A stretch of DNA of 64,000 nt. Source: Corallococcus silvisoli. Lineage in GTDB: Bacteria > Myxococcota > Myxococcia > Myxococcales > Myxococcaceae. Below are positions 50,501 through 59,326 of the stretch, piece after piece. The stretch's first letter is position 1; every line of letters starts with the position of its first letter. Location: positions 434,001 through 498,000 of the forward strand of contig NZ_JAAAPJ010000001.1 in the NCBI RefSeq assembly GCF_009909145.1, given 5' to 3'. The notes beneath the pieces are model-generated. The model had not been told where the DNA came from and searched no databases. It was given only the letters and a program-made list of their open reading frames with translations. The position numbers and the translations under genes were made by a program.

Positions 50501-52138
50501 GTGGGACGCGGTGGTTGGGCGTGGTGCTGGGCCTTCATGGTGCTGGGGCTCACGGGCTGCGACTCGGGCGAAGAGCTGAGGCCCTGTGCCGTGGACTGCG
50601 AAGGCGCGGCCTGCGTGGCCTGTGTCTCCTCGCTCCCCGACGACACGCTCCGGCCCGCGCTGGCGTGTAATCAACTCCCCGCGCCGTCGCGGTGCCTGGG
50701 GCCTCGCGTGCTGGAGCGCTGCGAGGGCGGCGCGGTGCACCGGGAGGACTGCGCGGAGGACACCGTCTGCGTCGAGTCCCCGGTGGTGGCATGTGTCACG
50801 GGCCCCGCGTGTGTCGACGGCGTCTCGCGGTGCACGGACTCGCGGGCCCTGCAGGTGTGCACGAATGGCCGGTGGACCGCGCGCGCCTGTGATGTCGCCT
50901 GTGAAGCCGCGCCGGGCCGGGGGTTCTGCGGTGCCCCCGGCCCCACGCTGAGCGGCACGGTGCGCTACGCCCGTCGCTTCCCGGACGTGGCGTTTCGCGC
51001 CTGGACCTCGGACGTGGAGCCCGTGCCCGCGCGGGGCTTCCTCGTCGTGTCCTTCCAGGGCGGCAAGATGCTGGACTCACAGGTGACGGACGCCGCCGGG
51101 CGCTTCACGTTGAAGGTGCCCTCCACCTTCCAGGAGGACGACCGCGTCGTCGTGTACGCGGCGGGGCGAGGGCGCGACGGCGCGGTGGCCTACGCGGTGG
51201 CGGACCCCGGACTGCCGGGCGCGCAGCCGATGACGGCCGTGCCCGGCGACGCGGCCCGCATCTGGAGCTGGACGCGCACGCTGCGCGAGCTGTCGACCGG
51301 CCCCGACTTCACCGTTGGCGAGTCCGAGGGTTCGGGCGCGGCGGCCGTGTTCGACGTCCTGGGCACGGCGTGGCGCCGCATGCGCGAGCGCTACGGCGGG
51401 CGGGACGGACTGCCCGTGGTGGCGTGGCTGGGCTTCGGGACGGAGTGGTCCTGCGGGGCGTGCTTCGCGCCTTGGCGCGTGACGGCGGTGGGCCGGAGCT
51501 GGAGCGCGCAGCTGTGGCTGCCCGGGGACTCGGATGCGGCGTGGTGGTCCGACGCGATGGTGATGCACGAGCTGGGGCACTGGGTGATGGCCAGCCGGGG
51601 CACCAGCCCGGAGGAGGGCGGTCCGCACTACGTGGGCGTGCCCACCTTCCCGGGGCAGGCGTGGAGCGAGGGCTGGGCCACGTGGTTCAGCGCCGACGCA
51701 CGGCGCAGCCCGCGCTACTACGACCGGCAGGGCGGGACGCTGTTCTGGGTGGACCTGTCCGCGCGCGCCTCGTCGGTGAGTCCCTGGACGCGGCCCCACG
51801 CGGAGGACGGGCTGCTCCAGTCCGTGGATGAGAACGAGGTCGCCGCCATCCTCTACCGGACGGCCGCCGGCACGCCGTCGAGCCAACCGCTGTACGACGC
51901 GCTCTCCGCGCCCGCGATGAACCGGGCCCCCTGGGCACGCGGCTACACGCGGCACACCTGGACCCGGGATGCGAAGGGCGCGCTCGCGAACGTGGTGGAC
52001 ACGGGCAGGCCCTCGCCCTTCCTCGCGGACTTCCTGGACGCATTGGTGTGCCAGGGCTTTCCCCAAGCCTTGGTGGACTCGGCCACCGAACCCGCCACTG
52101 CCTTCCCATATCCCAGCCACGAACCCCTGTGCCCATGA
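50501..52138 (+). CDS. Lipoprotein metalloprotease with Cys-rich N-region
   Basis: 545 residues from a GTG that opens a lipoprotein signal (hydrophobic WAFMVLGLTGC). A Cys-rich surface region (about 25-145, fourteen or more Cys) is followed by a beta domain and a gluzincin-like catalytic domain: HExxH at 356-360 (MHELGH) with the third ligand E390 in SEGWATWF. It would be an outer-surface protease; a role in predation is possible. The next gene starts inside its last codons (ATGA). Confidence 0.82.
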   Translation: MGRGGWAWCWAFMVLGLTGCDSGEELRPCAVDCEGAACVACVSSLPDDTLRPALACNQLPAPSRCLGPRVLERCEGGAVHREDCAEDTVCVESPVVACVTGPACVDGVSRCTDSRALQVCTNGRWTARACDVACEAAPGRGFCGAPGPTLSGTVRYARRFPDVAFRAWTSDVEPVPARGFLVVSFQGGKMLDSQVTDAAGRFTLKVPSTFQEDDRVVVYAAGRGRDGAVAYAVADPGLPGAQPMTAVPGDAARIWSWTRTLRELSTGPDFTVGESEGSGAAAVFDVLGTAWRRMRERYGGRDGLPVVAWLGFGTEWSCGACFAPWRVTAVGRSWSAQLWLPGDSDAAWWSDAMVMHELGHWVMASRGTSPEEGGPHYVGVPTFPGQAWSEGWATWFSADARRSPRYYDRQGGTLFWVDLSARASSVSPWTRPHAEDGLLQSVDENEVAAILYRTAAGTPSSQPLYDALSAPAMNRAPWARGYTRHTWTRDAKGALANVVDTGRPSPFLADFLDALVCQGFPQALVDSATEPATAFPYPSHEPLCP

Positions 52139-52962
52139 GACTCCCGCGTTGGAAGCCGCGAAGCCGTCTGGCCGTGCCCACGAACCTCCTCCGGTCTCCC
52201 TTGCGAAGACGGGTCGCGGGCGCGGCGCTGGTGTTGGCCCTCATCGGCGCGGTGTCGGCGGGCATGGCCACGAGCGTGGACCGCGCGCGCCGCAAGAAGC
52301 TGCCTCGCGCGTCCGAAGCGCGACCCCGGACGGAAGAGGTGCCCGCGCGCGTCGGAGAGACCCTCCTGGCCTCATCCCGGCTGGTCGCCCTGCCGCCGCA
52401 ACGGAGGGACACCTGGGATCCGCCATCGCACGCGGGCCCGTCCGCCAGACACGCCCTCGTGAAGACGCATCACCCCACCGTCGAGTCTTCTCCCGTGCCG
52501 GTGGCGCTCGCGCGCGCCACGGAGGACGGCACGCCTGAAGCGCAGGCGCGGTCCGCCATGCCTCCCGTCACCGCCCGCATCCCCGCGCCGCTGCGAGTGT
52601 CGTGGCGGTTGGTGGAGTCCAGCGTGGACACCGTGCGGCTCGTCGCGCGGCTGGACCGGAGCCCGGGCTTCACCGCGCCCGTGGAGGTCTCCCTGCGCGT
52701 GCCGCCGCGCGCGGTGCTCCGGGAAGGCCCCACGTCGCCCATCGTCTTGGACGCGGACGTCCACGAAGTCCCCTGGACGCTGGGGCTGGCCGCGGACTCG
52801 GGCCCTGACGAAGACCTCGTGCTCCTGGCGAGCGCCGGAGGCGACGCGTTCGGCGTCCACGCGGAGGCGCGCTACCCCTTCGGCGGGACACGGGCGGAGC
52901 CACCCAGGCCCACGCCCACGGGCCCGCGGCTGCCCGAGAACCTCCTGCGTGGCCGCGAGTAG
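52135..52962 (+). CDS. Membrane-anchored partner of the metalloprotease
   Basis: 275 residues: an Arg-rich start, one membrane helix (about 27-47), a Pro/Arg/His-rich linker and a beta-like C-terminal domain (VSWRLVESSVDTVRLVARL). The ATG overlaps the stop of the metalloprotease gene by four bases, so the pair is co-translated. No domain recognised. It may hold or regulate the protease at the inner membrane. Confidence 0.75.
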   Translation: MRLPRWKPRSRLAVPTNLLRSPLRRRVAGAALVLALIGAVSAGMATSVDRARRKKLPRASEARPRTEEVPARVGETLLASSRLVALPPQRRDTWDPPSHAGPSARHALVKTHHPTVESSPVPVALARATEDGTPEAQARSAMPPVTARIPAPLRVSWRLVESSVDTVRLVARLDRSPGFTAPVEVSLRVPPRAVLREGPTSPIVLDADVHEVPWTLGLAADSGPDEDLVLLASAGGDAFGVHAEARYPFGGTRAEPPRPTPTGPRLPENLLRGRE

Positions 52963-52991
52963 GCCATCGACTTCGAGCCGGCGGCCCTGTG

Positions 52992-53012
52992 GCGGGGAGG
53001 AGCGCTCCCCGC
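52992..53012. terminator. Bidirectional terminator hairpin
   Basis: GCGGGGAG and CTCCCCGC, perfect 8-bp stem, 5-base loop, in the 58-base convergent gap between the membrane-protein gene and the last gene of the leftward envelope operon. Confidence 0.55.
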
Positions 53013-53020
53013 GACGGACG

Positions 53021-54928
53021 TCACGGCGTGTCGGCGGCCAGCTTCTTCAGCGCCTGCTTGGCGTCCGCGTGGTCCGGCTGCAGCTGCACCGCGGCCGCGT
53101 ACTCCTTCTTCGCCTCATCCTTGCGGTTGGTGGCCTCCAGCAGCTGCGCCAGCGCGAAGTGGGGCTCTCCCGCGCTCGCGTCCACCTGCGAGGCGCCCCG
53201 GAAGGCCTTCTCCGCCTCCGGCAACTTGCCCTGCCGGTACAGCGTGTGGCCCAGGTACAGCAGCCCCAGCGAGTTGCGCGGCTCCACCGCCAGCACGTCG
53301 CTCAGCACCTGCAACGCCTTGGGCTCGTCACCGCCGCGCAGGTACAGGAAGCCCAGCTCCGCGCGGGCCTCCAGCTGCGCGGGGTCCTTCGCCACCACCG
53401 CCTCCAGCTCCGACACCGCCAGGTCCGGCCGGCCCAGCCGCGAGTGCAGGATGCCCAGCCTCGCCAGGGCCCCCGTGTCCGCCTCTTCGCCTTGCGCGGG
53501 CGTCAGCAGCTTCTCCGCCGCCGTGTAGTCCCCCATGGCGAGCAGCAGGTCCGCGAGCGCCAGCTTCGCCGCGCGGTGGTTCGGATCCTCCTGGAGGACG
53601 GCCTCGTAGAGGGGCCGCGCCTGGGCGCTCACGTGCTTCTTCGCGTACGCCTCCGCCAGCGCCAGCCGGTTCTCCACCGTGGGCTGGAGCTTCACGCACG
53701 CCGTGTACTGCGCGATGGCGCCGTCCAGGTCGCCCTTGGCCTTGAGCGCGTCGCCATAGCCCGAGCGCGTGCCGGGCTCGTCCGGGAAGGTCTCCACCGC
53801 CGTCTTCAGCGTGGCCACCGCGTCATCCACCTTGCCCAGCGCCAGGTACGCGCGCGCGAGGCCCTGGTACGCCTCCGTCGTCTTCTTGCCGTCGTCGGCG
53901 CTCTTCTCGATGGCCTTCTGGAACGCGTCCACCGCCTGCGTCTTCTTGCCCTGCGCGAGGTAGAGCTGGCCCAGCTGCGTGTACGGTCCGCTCGCGCGCC
54001 GGGGCTCCAGCAGCAGCGCCTTCTCGAAGGCCTTCGTCGCCCGGGCGTTCTCTCCCAGCTGGAAGCACGCGAGCCCCAGGTTGAAGTGCGCCTCCGCGTA
54101 CTTCGGATCCAACGTGATGGCCTTCTGGAACGCCTCCGCCGCCTTGCGCGCGTTGCCCTGGCCGTCCAGCACCACGCCCAGGTTGTTCTGCGCCCGCGCG
54201 TGCTTCGGGTCCGCCTTGATCGCGGCCTGATACTCCGCGAAGGCGCCCGTGACGTCGTTCTCCCGCATCAGCACGACGCCCAGGTTGTAGTGCGCCTCCG
54301 CGTCACCGTCCTTCTGGCGGATGGCCTCGCGCAGCGTCTCCTTCGCTTCGGCGTGGAGCCCCTTCTCCGCCAGCGCCTTGCCCAGGTTCACCCGCGCCAC
54401 CTGGAGCCCGCCGTCCAGCTTCAGCGCCTCCCGGTAGGCCTCGATGGCGTCGTCCGTGCGGTTGGCGCGCTGGAGGACCTCCCCCAGGTTGAAGCGCAGC
54501 TCCGCGTCCTGCGGCGCCAGCTCCGTCGCCACCGAGTACTGCGAGATGGCCTCGTCCGTGTCGTCCTGGATGCGCGCCAGCAGGCCGCGCTCCGAGCGCA
54601 GCGTGGCCTCGTCCGGGAAGACCGCCAGCGCCGCGTCCAGCACCGCTTTCGCCTTGGGCACGTCGCCCGACAGCCGGAGCGCCCGCGCCAGGGCCACCTT
54701 CGCGGGCACGCCGTCCGGCGTCAGGCCCACCAGCTTCGTCAGCGGCGCCACCGCGCGGCGCGGCTGGTTCTGCGACAGGAAGGCGGTGGCCAGCTTGTAG
54801 AGCGCATCCGGGTTGTCCGGGAGCTTGTCCGCGCGCGGGGCCGCGGCGGGCTTCTCCGCTGGAGACGCCTCCGGGGCGGGGGCCTGGGCCGTGAGCAGCT
54901 GGAGGAGGAGGACGCCGGCTTTGGTCAT
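53021..54928 (-). CDS. Exported TPR protein, last gene of the Glt/Nfs-like operon
   Basis: 635 residues. Short signal-like start (TKAGVLLLQLLTAQAP), Pro/Ala linker, then TPR units along the whole length (about a dozen or more; LGxxLxxxGxxxxA pattern, with NLGVVL and NLGLACFQLG). No catalytic residues. In Glt, GltC is a TPR protein of similar size at the outer-membrane side; by layout this may be its counterpart. The start ATG overlaps the stop of the upstream lipoprotein gene (TGATG). Confidence 0.85.
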   Translation of the reverse strand: MTKAGVLLLQLLTAQAPAPEASPAEKPAAAPRADKLPDNPDALYKLATAFLSQNQPRRAVAPLTKLVGLTPDGVPAKVALARALRLSGDVPKAKAVLDAALAVFPDEATLRSERGLLARIQDDTDEAISQYSVATELAPQDAELRFNLGEVLQRANRTDDAIEAYREALKLDGGLQVARVNLGKALAEKGLHAEAKETLREAIRQKDGDAEAHYNLGVVLMRENDVTGAFAEYQAAIKADPKHARAQNNLGVVLDGQGNARKAAEAFQKAITLDPKYAEAHFNLGLACFQLGENARATKAFEKALLLEPRRASGPYTQLGQLYLAQGKKTQAVDAFQKAIEKSADDGKKTTEAYQGLARAYLALGKVDDAVATLKTAVETFPDEPGTRSGYGDALKAKGDLDGAIAQYTACVKLQPTVENRLALAEAYAKKHVSAQARPLYEAVLQEDPNHRAAKLALADLLLAMGDYTAAEKLLTPAQGEEADTGALARLGILHSRLGRPDLAVSELEAVVAKDPAQLEARAELGFLYLRGGDEPKALQVLSDVLAVEPRNSLGLLYLGHTLYRQGKLPEAEKAFRGASQVDASAGEPHFALAQLLEATNRKDEAKKEYAAAVQLQPDHADAKQALKKLAADTP

Positions 54929-55566
54929 CACAGGTTCTCCACGTACGGGCTTGCGCGGGCGTCGAAGGTCTTCTTGGCCAGGGCGGCCTTCTTCACCTCC
55001 CACGCCTCCTTCGCCGTCTGCGCTTCCTTCGTGTCCTGCGCGAGGCCGGCGCGCTCTTCCTTCACCGCGGCCTCGCACCTGGACACCTGCTCCTCGAAGT
55101 CCTTCGGCTCCAGGCGCTCACTGCCCTGCACCTTCGCCTTGCGCGCGGCCGTCAGCCGCGCCAGCTCGAAGCGGGCGAAGGCGCAGCGCAGGGACAGCTT
55201 CTCCACCTCGCGCAGGCCCACGTTGAGGCGCTGGTGCGCGCGCAGGTATTGGACGCGGGACTCGGACTCCGCGATGGCCAGCTGCGCGACCTCTCGCGAC
55301 GACGCGTCCGGGGCGCGGTCCTCCTCGGCCTCGGCGGCCTCCTGGCGGGACTTCGCCCGGCGGATGTTGTCGCGCGCGCGGTTGACCTCGTTGTCCGCCT
55401 CGTCCACCCGGTCGATGGCCAGCGCCAGGTCGTTCTCCGACTCCAGGAGCTCGATGCGCGTCTCGTACGGCAGCTTCTTCACCAGCGGATCCGGTACGCG
55501 CATGCCGTAGCGCGGGCCGCAGGCGCCGGCGAGGAGGGGCAGGGTGAGCAGCAGGTAGCGCTTCAT
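54928..55566 (-). CDS. Coiled-coil lipoprotein of the Glt/Nfs-like operon
   Basis: 212 residues. Lipobox AGAC (C16), then an Arg/Glu/Ala-rich coiled coil over most of the protein, with paired Cys (LSLRCAFARF, QVSRCEAAV). Probably an outer-membrane-anchored linker that spans toward peptidoglycan. ATGA overlap with the upstream gene and TGATG with the downstream one. Confidence 0.82.
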   Translation of the reverse strand: MKRYLLLTLPLLAGACGPRYGMRVPDPLVKKLPYETRIELLESENDLALAIDRVDEADNEVNRARDNIRRAKSRQEAAEAEEDRAPDASSREVAQLAIAESESRVQYLRAHQRLNVGLREVEKLSLRCAFARFELARLTAARKAKVQGSERLEPKDFEEQVSRCEAAVKEERAGLAQDTKEAQTAKEAWEVKKAALAKKTFDARASPYVENL

Positions 55567-56063
55567 GGAGCGGTTGCCTCGAAACGGCTGAAGATGGTGC
55601 GGCCGGAGTAGACGTCGGTGCCGTTGGCGAAGGTGACGTTGAACTCGCCGGACACGCGGTCCCCGGTGGTTTTCGGCAGGGACTTCACGAAGAGGTTTCC
55701 CCGCACGAGCGGCGGGAAGGGGCGCACCGGTTCGTCCAGCACGCTGCGGTCCACGCTGCCCCGCTGCGAGCCGTCCGCCAGCGCCTGCGCCAGGTCGATG
55801 TCCAGCGAGCCCGCGTACTCCCCGTCCGGCAGCATGTCCGCCACCCGCGCGCTCACCTTCAACACCACGTCCTGCCCGCTGCCCTGTGTGTTGACGAAGC
55901 TCACCGCCAGCGTGCCCTCCGCGAGCCCCGCCTCCGTGCGCTGGTAGCGCAGGTCCAGGAGCTCCGTCACGCTGCCCTCCAGCCGGCCGCCCTCGCCACC
56001 ACACGCGGTGGCGAGCACGGCCAGCATCGGGGCGATGAGCCGCAAGGACGCGCTCACTTGCAT
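55563..56063 (-). CDS. Small lipoprotein of the Glt/Nfs-like operon
   Basis: 166 residues. Lipobox ATAC (C21) followed by Gly/Glu, then a beta-type domain (TLAVSFVNTQGSGQDVVLKVSARV). GltK in the Glt machinery is also a small lipoprotein, so a similar role is plausible. Overlaps the 1090-residue gene upstream by 10 bases. Confidence 0.8.
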   Translation of the reverse strand: MQVSASLRLIAPMLAVLATACGGEGGRLEGSVTELLDLRYQRTEAGLAEGTLAVSFVNTQGSGQDVVLKVSARVADMLPDGEYAGSLDIDLAQALADGSQRGSVDRSVLDEPVRPFPPLVRGNLFVKSLPKTTGDRVSGEFNVTFANGTDVYSGRTIFSRFEATAP

Positions 56064-59000
56064 GCCTTCCAGCCCGCGTCCACGTCCGGGCCATTGAGCG
56101 TGCCCATGTCCTTGAGCACGGCCAGCTCCCGCCGGGCCCCGTCCGTGTCGCCGAAGCGGCAGCGCAGCGCGGCCAGGTTGAGGCGGGCCTTGTCGTAGGT
56201 GGGGTCCGCTTCCAGCGCCTTGGCGTACGCGGCCCGGGCACCCATCGCGTCACCCATGTTGAGCATGGCCCAGCCGAGCGCCGCGTGCGCGGAGGCGCGC
56301 GTGTCCTGCAGCTCCGTCACCCGGCCGAACGTCAGCTGCGCCATGCCGTACTGGTGCGCGTCCAGGTAGCCCATGCCCAGGGCCTCCAGCGCTTCGGCGC
56401 TCAGCACCTTCTCCGCCTTCTTGCGCAGGTCCTCCAGCGCCGCGGGCTGCGTGGGCGCCGCGGGCTGCGGCACCGGCAGCGCGGCCACGTCCGTGCGGTT
56501 GCGGCAGCCCACCACCGCCTCGTTGAAGACCTCCAGCGACTCCGCGCGAGACAGACACGCCTTGAAGGCCTCCTCCGAGCGGGCCTTGAGCGGGCCCACC
56601 TGCTGCCTCACCGCCTCCTGGAACTGCTTGGTCTCCGCGGCGGACAGCCCGCCGGGCACCGGCGTCTGGTCCACCACGTCCGCGATGTGGCCGTACGCGA
56701 GCGCGATCTTCCACAGCGACGCCACCGCCCACTCCGGATACCCGAGCGACGCGGCCTGCGTGTACACGCCCTCCATCGCCTGGAGCGCCGCGACCTTCTC
56801 CTCCACCTTGTCGGCGGGCAGGTCCTTGTAGCCGCGGTAGAGGATCTCCCCCAGGTACCACAGGCCCTTGGCGGCCTCCTCCGTCTGGCCGTTGGGGCCC
56901 TGCACCGCCGTGGTGAGGGTGGCGATGAGCGCGTCCGGGCTGGCGGTGGGCGCCGTCGTCGCCTGCACCTCCGCGACCACCGCGGCGGCCGCCACGTTGT
57001 TCTTGTCCAGCCGCAGCGCGGACTCCGCGGTCGTCTTCGCCCGCGCGTAGTCCTTCTGCTTCAGGCGCGTCTCGGCGAGCAGCGCGAGCACCTCGCCCTT
57101 GCGCGCGCCCGCGGTCTCCGCCGCCGTCTCCAGGTTGCGGGACGCTTCCTTGTACTCACCCAGCGCCAGCCGCAGCCGCGCGCCGGCCATCCAGCCGTCC
57201 ACCGCCGCCAGGTCGCCGCCCAGCTTCTGGCCCACCTGTTCGAACCAGCCGGCCGCCTCGTTGAAGGCCGCCGCCTCCGCCGCGTGCCGGCCCACCGTCA
57301 GGAGCACGTCCGACACGTACTGGCTCTTCGGGTAGGACTGCACCAGCTTCGTGGCCAGCTCGCGCTCGCGCGGCAGGTCGCGCTTCTCGCGCGCGGCGGT
57401 GAACGCGCCGTAGAGCGCCTTTTCGCCGATGTCGGAGTTCTTGTTCTCGTCCGCGACCTTCATCAGGCCTTCGATGACGTCGCCCGTCTCCTGCGCGCTC
57501 TGCAGGGCCAGCTCGTCCAGCGCCTCCGCCTTGCTCTGCGTGAGGATCTTCTGCACCTCGCCGCGGAAGCCGGACGGCAGCGCGGACGCCAGGAACTTGC
57601 GGCCCGTCTCATCCAGCTTCTTGAAGTCGTTCACCTGCCGGAGGCTGTCCAGGGCCAGGTTGCCCGCCACCGGCGCGTCCTTGTACTGGGGGTGCGCCAG
57701 CGCGAACGCGGTGAACAGCTCCGCCGCCTTCGGGTAGTCGCCGTCCTCGTAGTAGGCGCGCGCGATGTTGAACTTCACGTCCAGCACATGCGGGCTCTGC
57801 GGGTAGCGCGACACGTACGTCGCGCCCAGCAGCTTCAGCGCCTGCCGCGCGTCGGCGACCTCGAAGGCGTTGCGCTTCAGGGCCTCCTCCGGCTTGAGCG
57901 TGGAGAAGTGGGCCAGGAGCGCGCCGTACATCGCCGTGTCCACGGCCTTGGGGTCCTTGGCCTTGTCCTCGTAGCGGGCCAGCTCCTCGAACTGGCGCGC
58001 GGCCTCCGGGAACTCCTTGGCCGCGAAGAGCGCGTCCGCGCGGTTCTTCATGATGGGCCGCACGTACTGCTCCGGCCGGAACAGCCCCAGGTACTCGCGG
58101 TAGGCGTCCGCGGCCTTCACGTACAGCTCGCGCGAGTCCGCCTTCTGCGCCGCCAGGTGCACCTGCGTGGACAGGTCGCGCGCCATCTCCTCCAGCTCCG
58201 CGAGCTGCTTCTTGCGCTCCGTCTCCGCCAGCTCCGGATCCGTCTTGCTCTCCACCGCGGCGCGGACGAGGAAGCGGATGTCCTCCGGCTCCGGCATCAC
58301 CTTGCCCTTGGCGGCCTTGAGCGAGTCATACAGCTTCTGGCCGCGCTCCAGGTCCAGCTCCGGATCCGGCTGCACCTGCATCAGCTTGCGCAGCGCGGGG
58401 ATGGCCCACTCGTACTGCTGCTTGATGAAGTAGCGGTTGCCCAGCTTGTCCAGCGCGAGCGCGTACGTGGCGCGGCTGTCGCTGAGCTTCTCGAAGTAGT
58501 TGAGCGCGCCCTTGGCGGGCTTGGCCTCCGTGTAGCTGTAGACCAGGTCCAGCAGCGCCTCGCGCTTCACGTTGAGCGCCTTCTTCACGTCCACGCCGGG
58601 CAGGGGCGCGCTGGCGGCCGCCGCCTCGAAGAAGGTGACGGCCTCCCCGTGCTTGGCCTGGTTCACGCGGATCCAGCCCATCTTGTAGCGGGCCAGGTCG
58701 TGCACCGGCGACGGCGGCAGCTCCAGGATGGCCTGGTAGTGCTTCTCCGCCTCGACGAGGTCCGCCTTGTCGAAGAAGTGGTCGCCCAGGATCTGCTCGG
58801 CTTCCAGCCGCAGCGGGCTGTTGGGGAACTTGCGCGTCAGGTCCCCCAGCGTCTTGAGCATCTCGTCGAACTGGCCCAGCTCGCGCTGCTCGTGCGCCAG
58901 GTAGAACGTCACCTGGTCGCCGTCCTTGAAGTCCGGGTACTCGCGCAGCAGGCGGTAGTACATCTGCACCGCCTTCTGCTTCATCAGGCGCGTCTCCGGG

Positions 59001-59326
59001 GAGACGATGGCGCCGGACGCGCCCTCCGGGCGGGACTCCGCCTGGAGGTAGTACACGTAGCGGCTCTTCTCGACGTAGAGCTCCGCCAGCCGGAACTGGA
59101 GGTCCGGCAGGTAGGGCGCGTTGCGGCTCTTGGAGATGAGCTTCTCCGTTTCGCCGATGGCGCGGTCCACCTTGAAGATGTCGCGCTTGAGCTTGGCGAT
59201 GAGCTCCTCGCGCTCCTTCGCCTTGGACACGATGGGGTTGGGGTTGGGGCCCACGCGGCCGCTGGCGCCAGGGGCCGCGGCCGCGAGCAGCGCGGCGGTG
59301 ATGAGGCCGGAGAACGGGCCGGTCAT
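56054..59326 (-). CDS. Large exported TPR protein, GltD/NfsD-like by layout
   Basis: 1090 residues. Signal peptide (GLITAALLAAAAPG), then repeated TPR-like helices throughout (SRYVYYLQA, GDxYPKAAELF, ALGWAMLNMGDAMGAR at the end). Large periplasmic repeat proteins form the scaffold of Glt (GltD) and Nfs (NfsD). GAGGAAA lies just before the chosen ATG. ATGA overlap with the preceding 538-residue gene. No catalytic motif. Confidence 0.87.
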   Translation of the reverse strand: MTGPFSGLITAALLAAAAPGASGRVGPNPNPIVSKAKEREELIAKLKRDIFKVDRAIGETEKLISKSRNAPYLPDLQFRLAELYVEKSRYVYYLQAESRPEGASGAIVSPETRLMKQKAVQMYYRLLREYPDFKDGDQVTFYLAHEQRELGQFDEMLKTLGDLTRKFPNSPLRLEAEQILGDHFFDKADLVEAEKHYQAILELPPSPVHDLARYKMGWIRVNQAKHGEAVTFFEAAAASAPLPGVDVKKALNVKREALLDLVYSYTEAKPAKGALNYFEKLSDSRATYALALDKLGNRYFIKQQYEWAIPALRKLMQVQPDPELDLERGQKLYDSLKAAKGKVMPEPEDIRFLVRAAVESKTDPELAETERKKQLAELEEMARDLSTQVHLAAQKADSRELYVKAADAYREYLGLFRPEQYVRPIMKNRADALFAAKEFPEAARQFEELARYEDKAKDPKAVDTAMYGALLAHFSTLKPEEALKRNAFEVADARQALKLLGATYVSRYPQSPHVLDVKFNIARAYYEDGDYPKAAELFTAFALAHPQYKDAPVAGNLALDSLRQVNDFKKLDETGRKFLASALPSGFRGEVQKILTQSKAEALDELALQSAQETGDVIEGLMKVADENKNSDIGEKALYGAFTAAREKRDLPRERELATKLVQSYPKSQYVSDVLLTVGRHAAEAAAFNEAAGWFEQVGQKLGGDLAAVDGWMAGARLRLALGEYKEASRNLETAAETAGARKGEVLALLAETRLKQKDYARAKTTAESALRLDKNNVAAAAVVAEVQATTAPTASPDALIATLTTAVQGPNGQTEEAAKGLWYLGEILYRGYKDLPADKVEEKVAALQAMEGVYTQAASLGYPEWAVASLWKIALAYGHIADVVDQTPVPGGLSAAETKQFQEAVRQQVGPLKARSEEAFKACLSRAESLEVFNEAVVGCRNRTDVAALPVPQPAAPTQPAALEDLRKKAEKVLSAEALEALGMGYLDAHQYGMAQLTFGRVTELQDTRASAHAALGWAMLNMGDAMGARAAYAKALEADPTYDKARLNLAALRCRFGDTDGARRELAVLKDMGTLNGPDVDAGWKACK

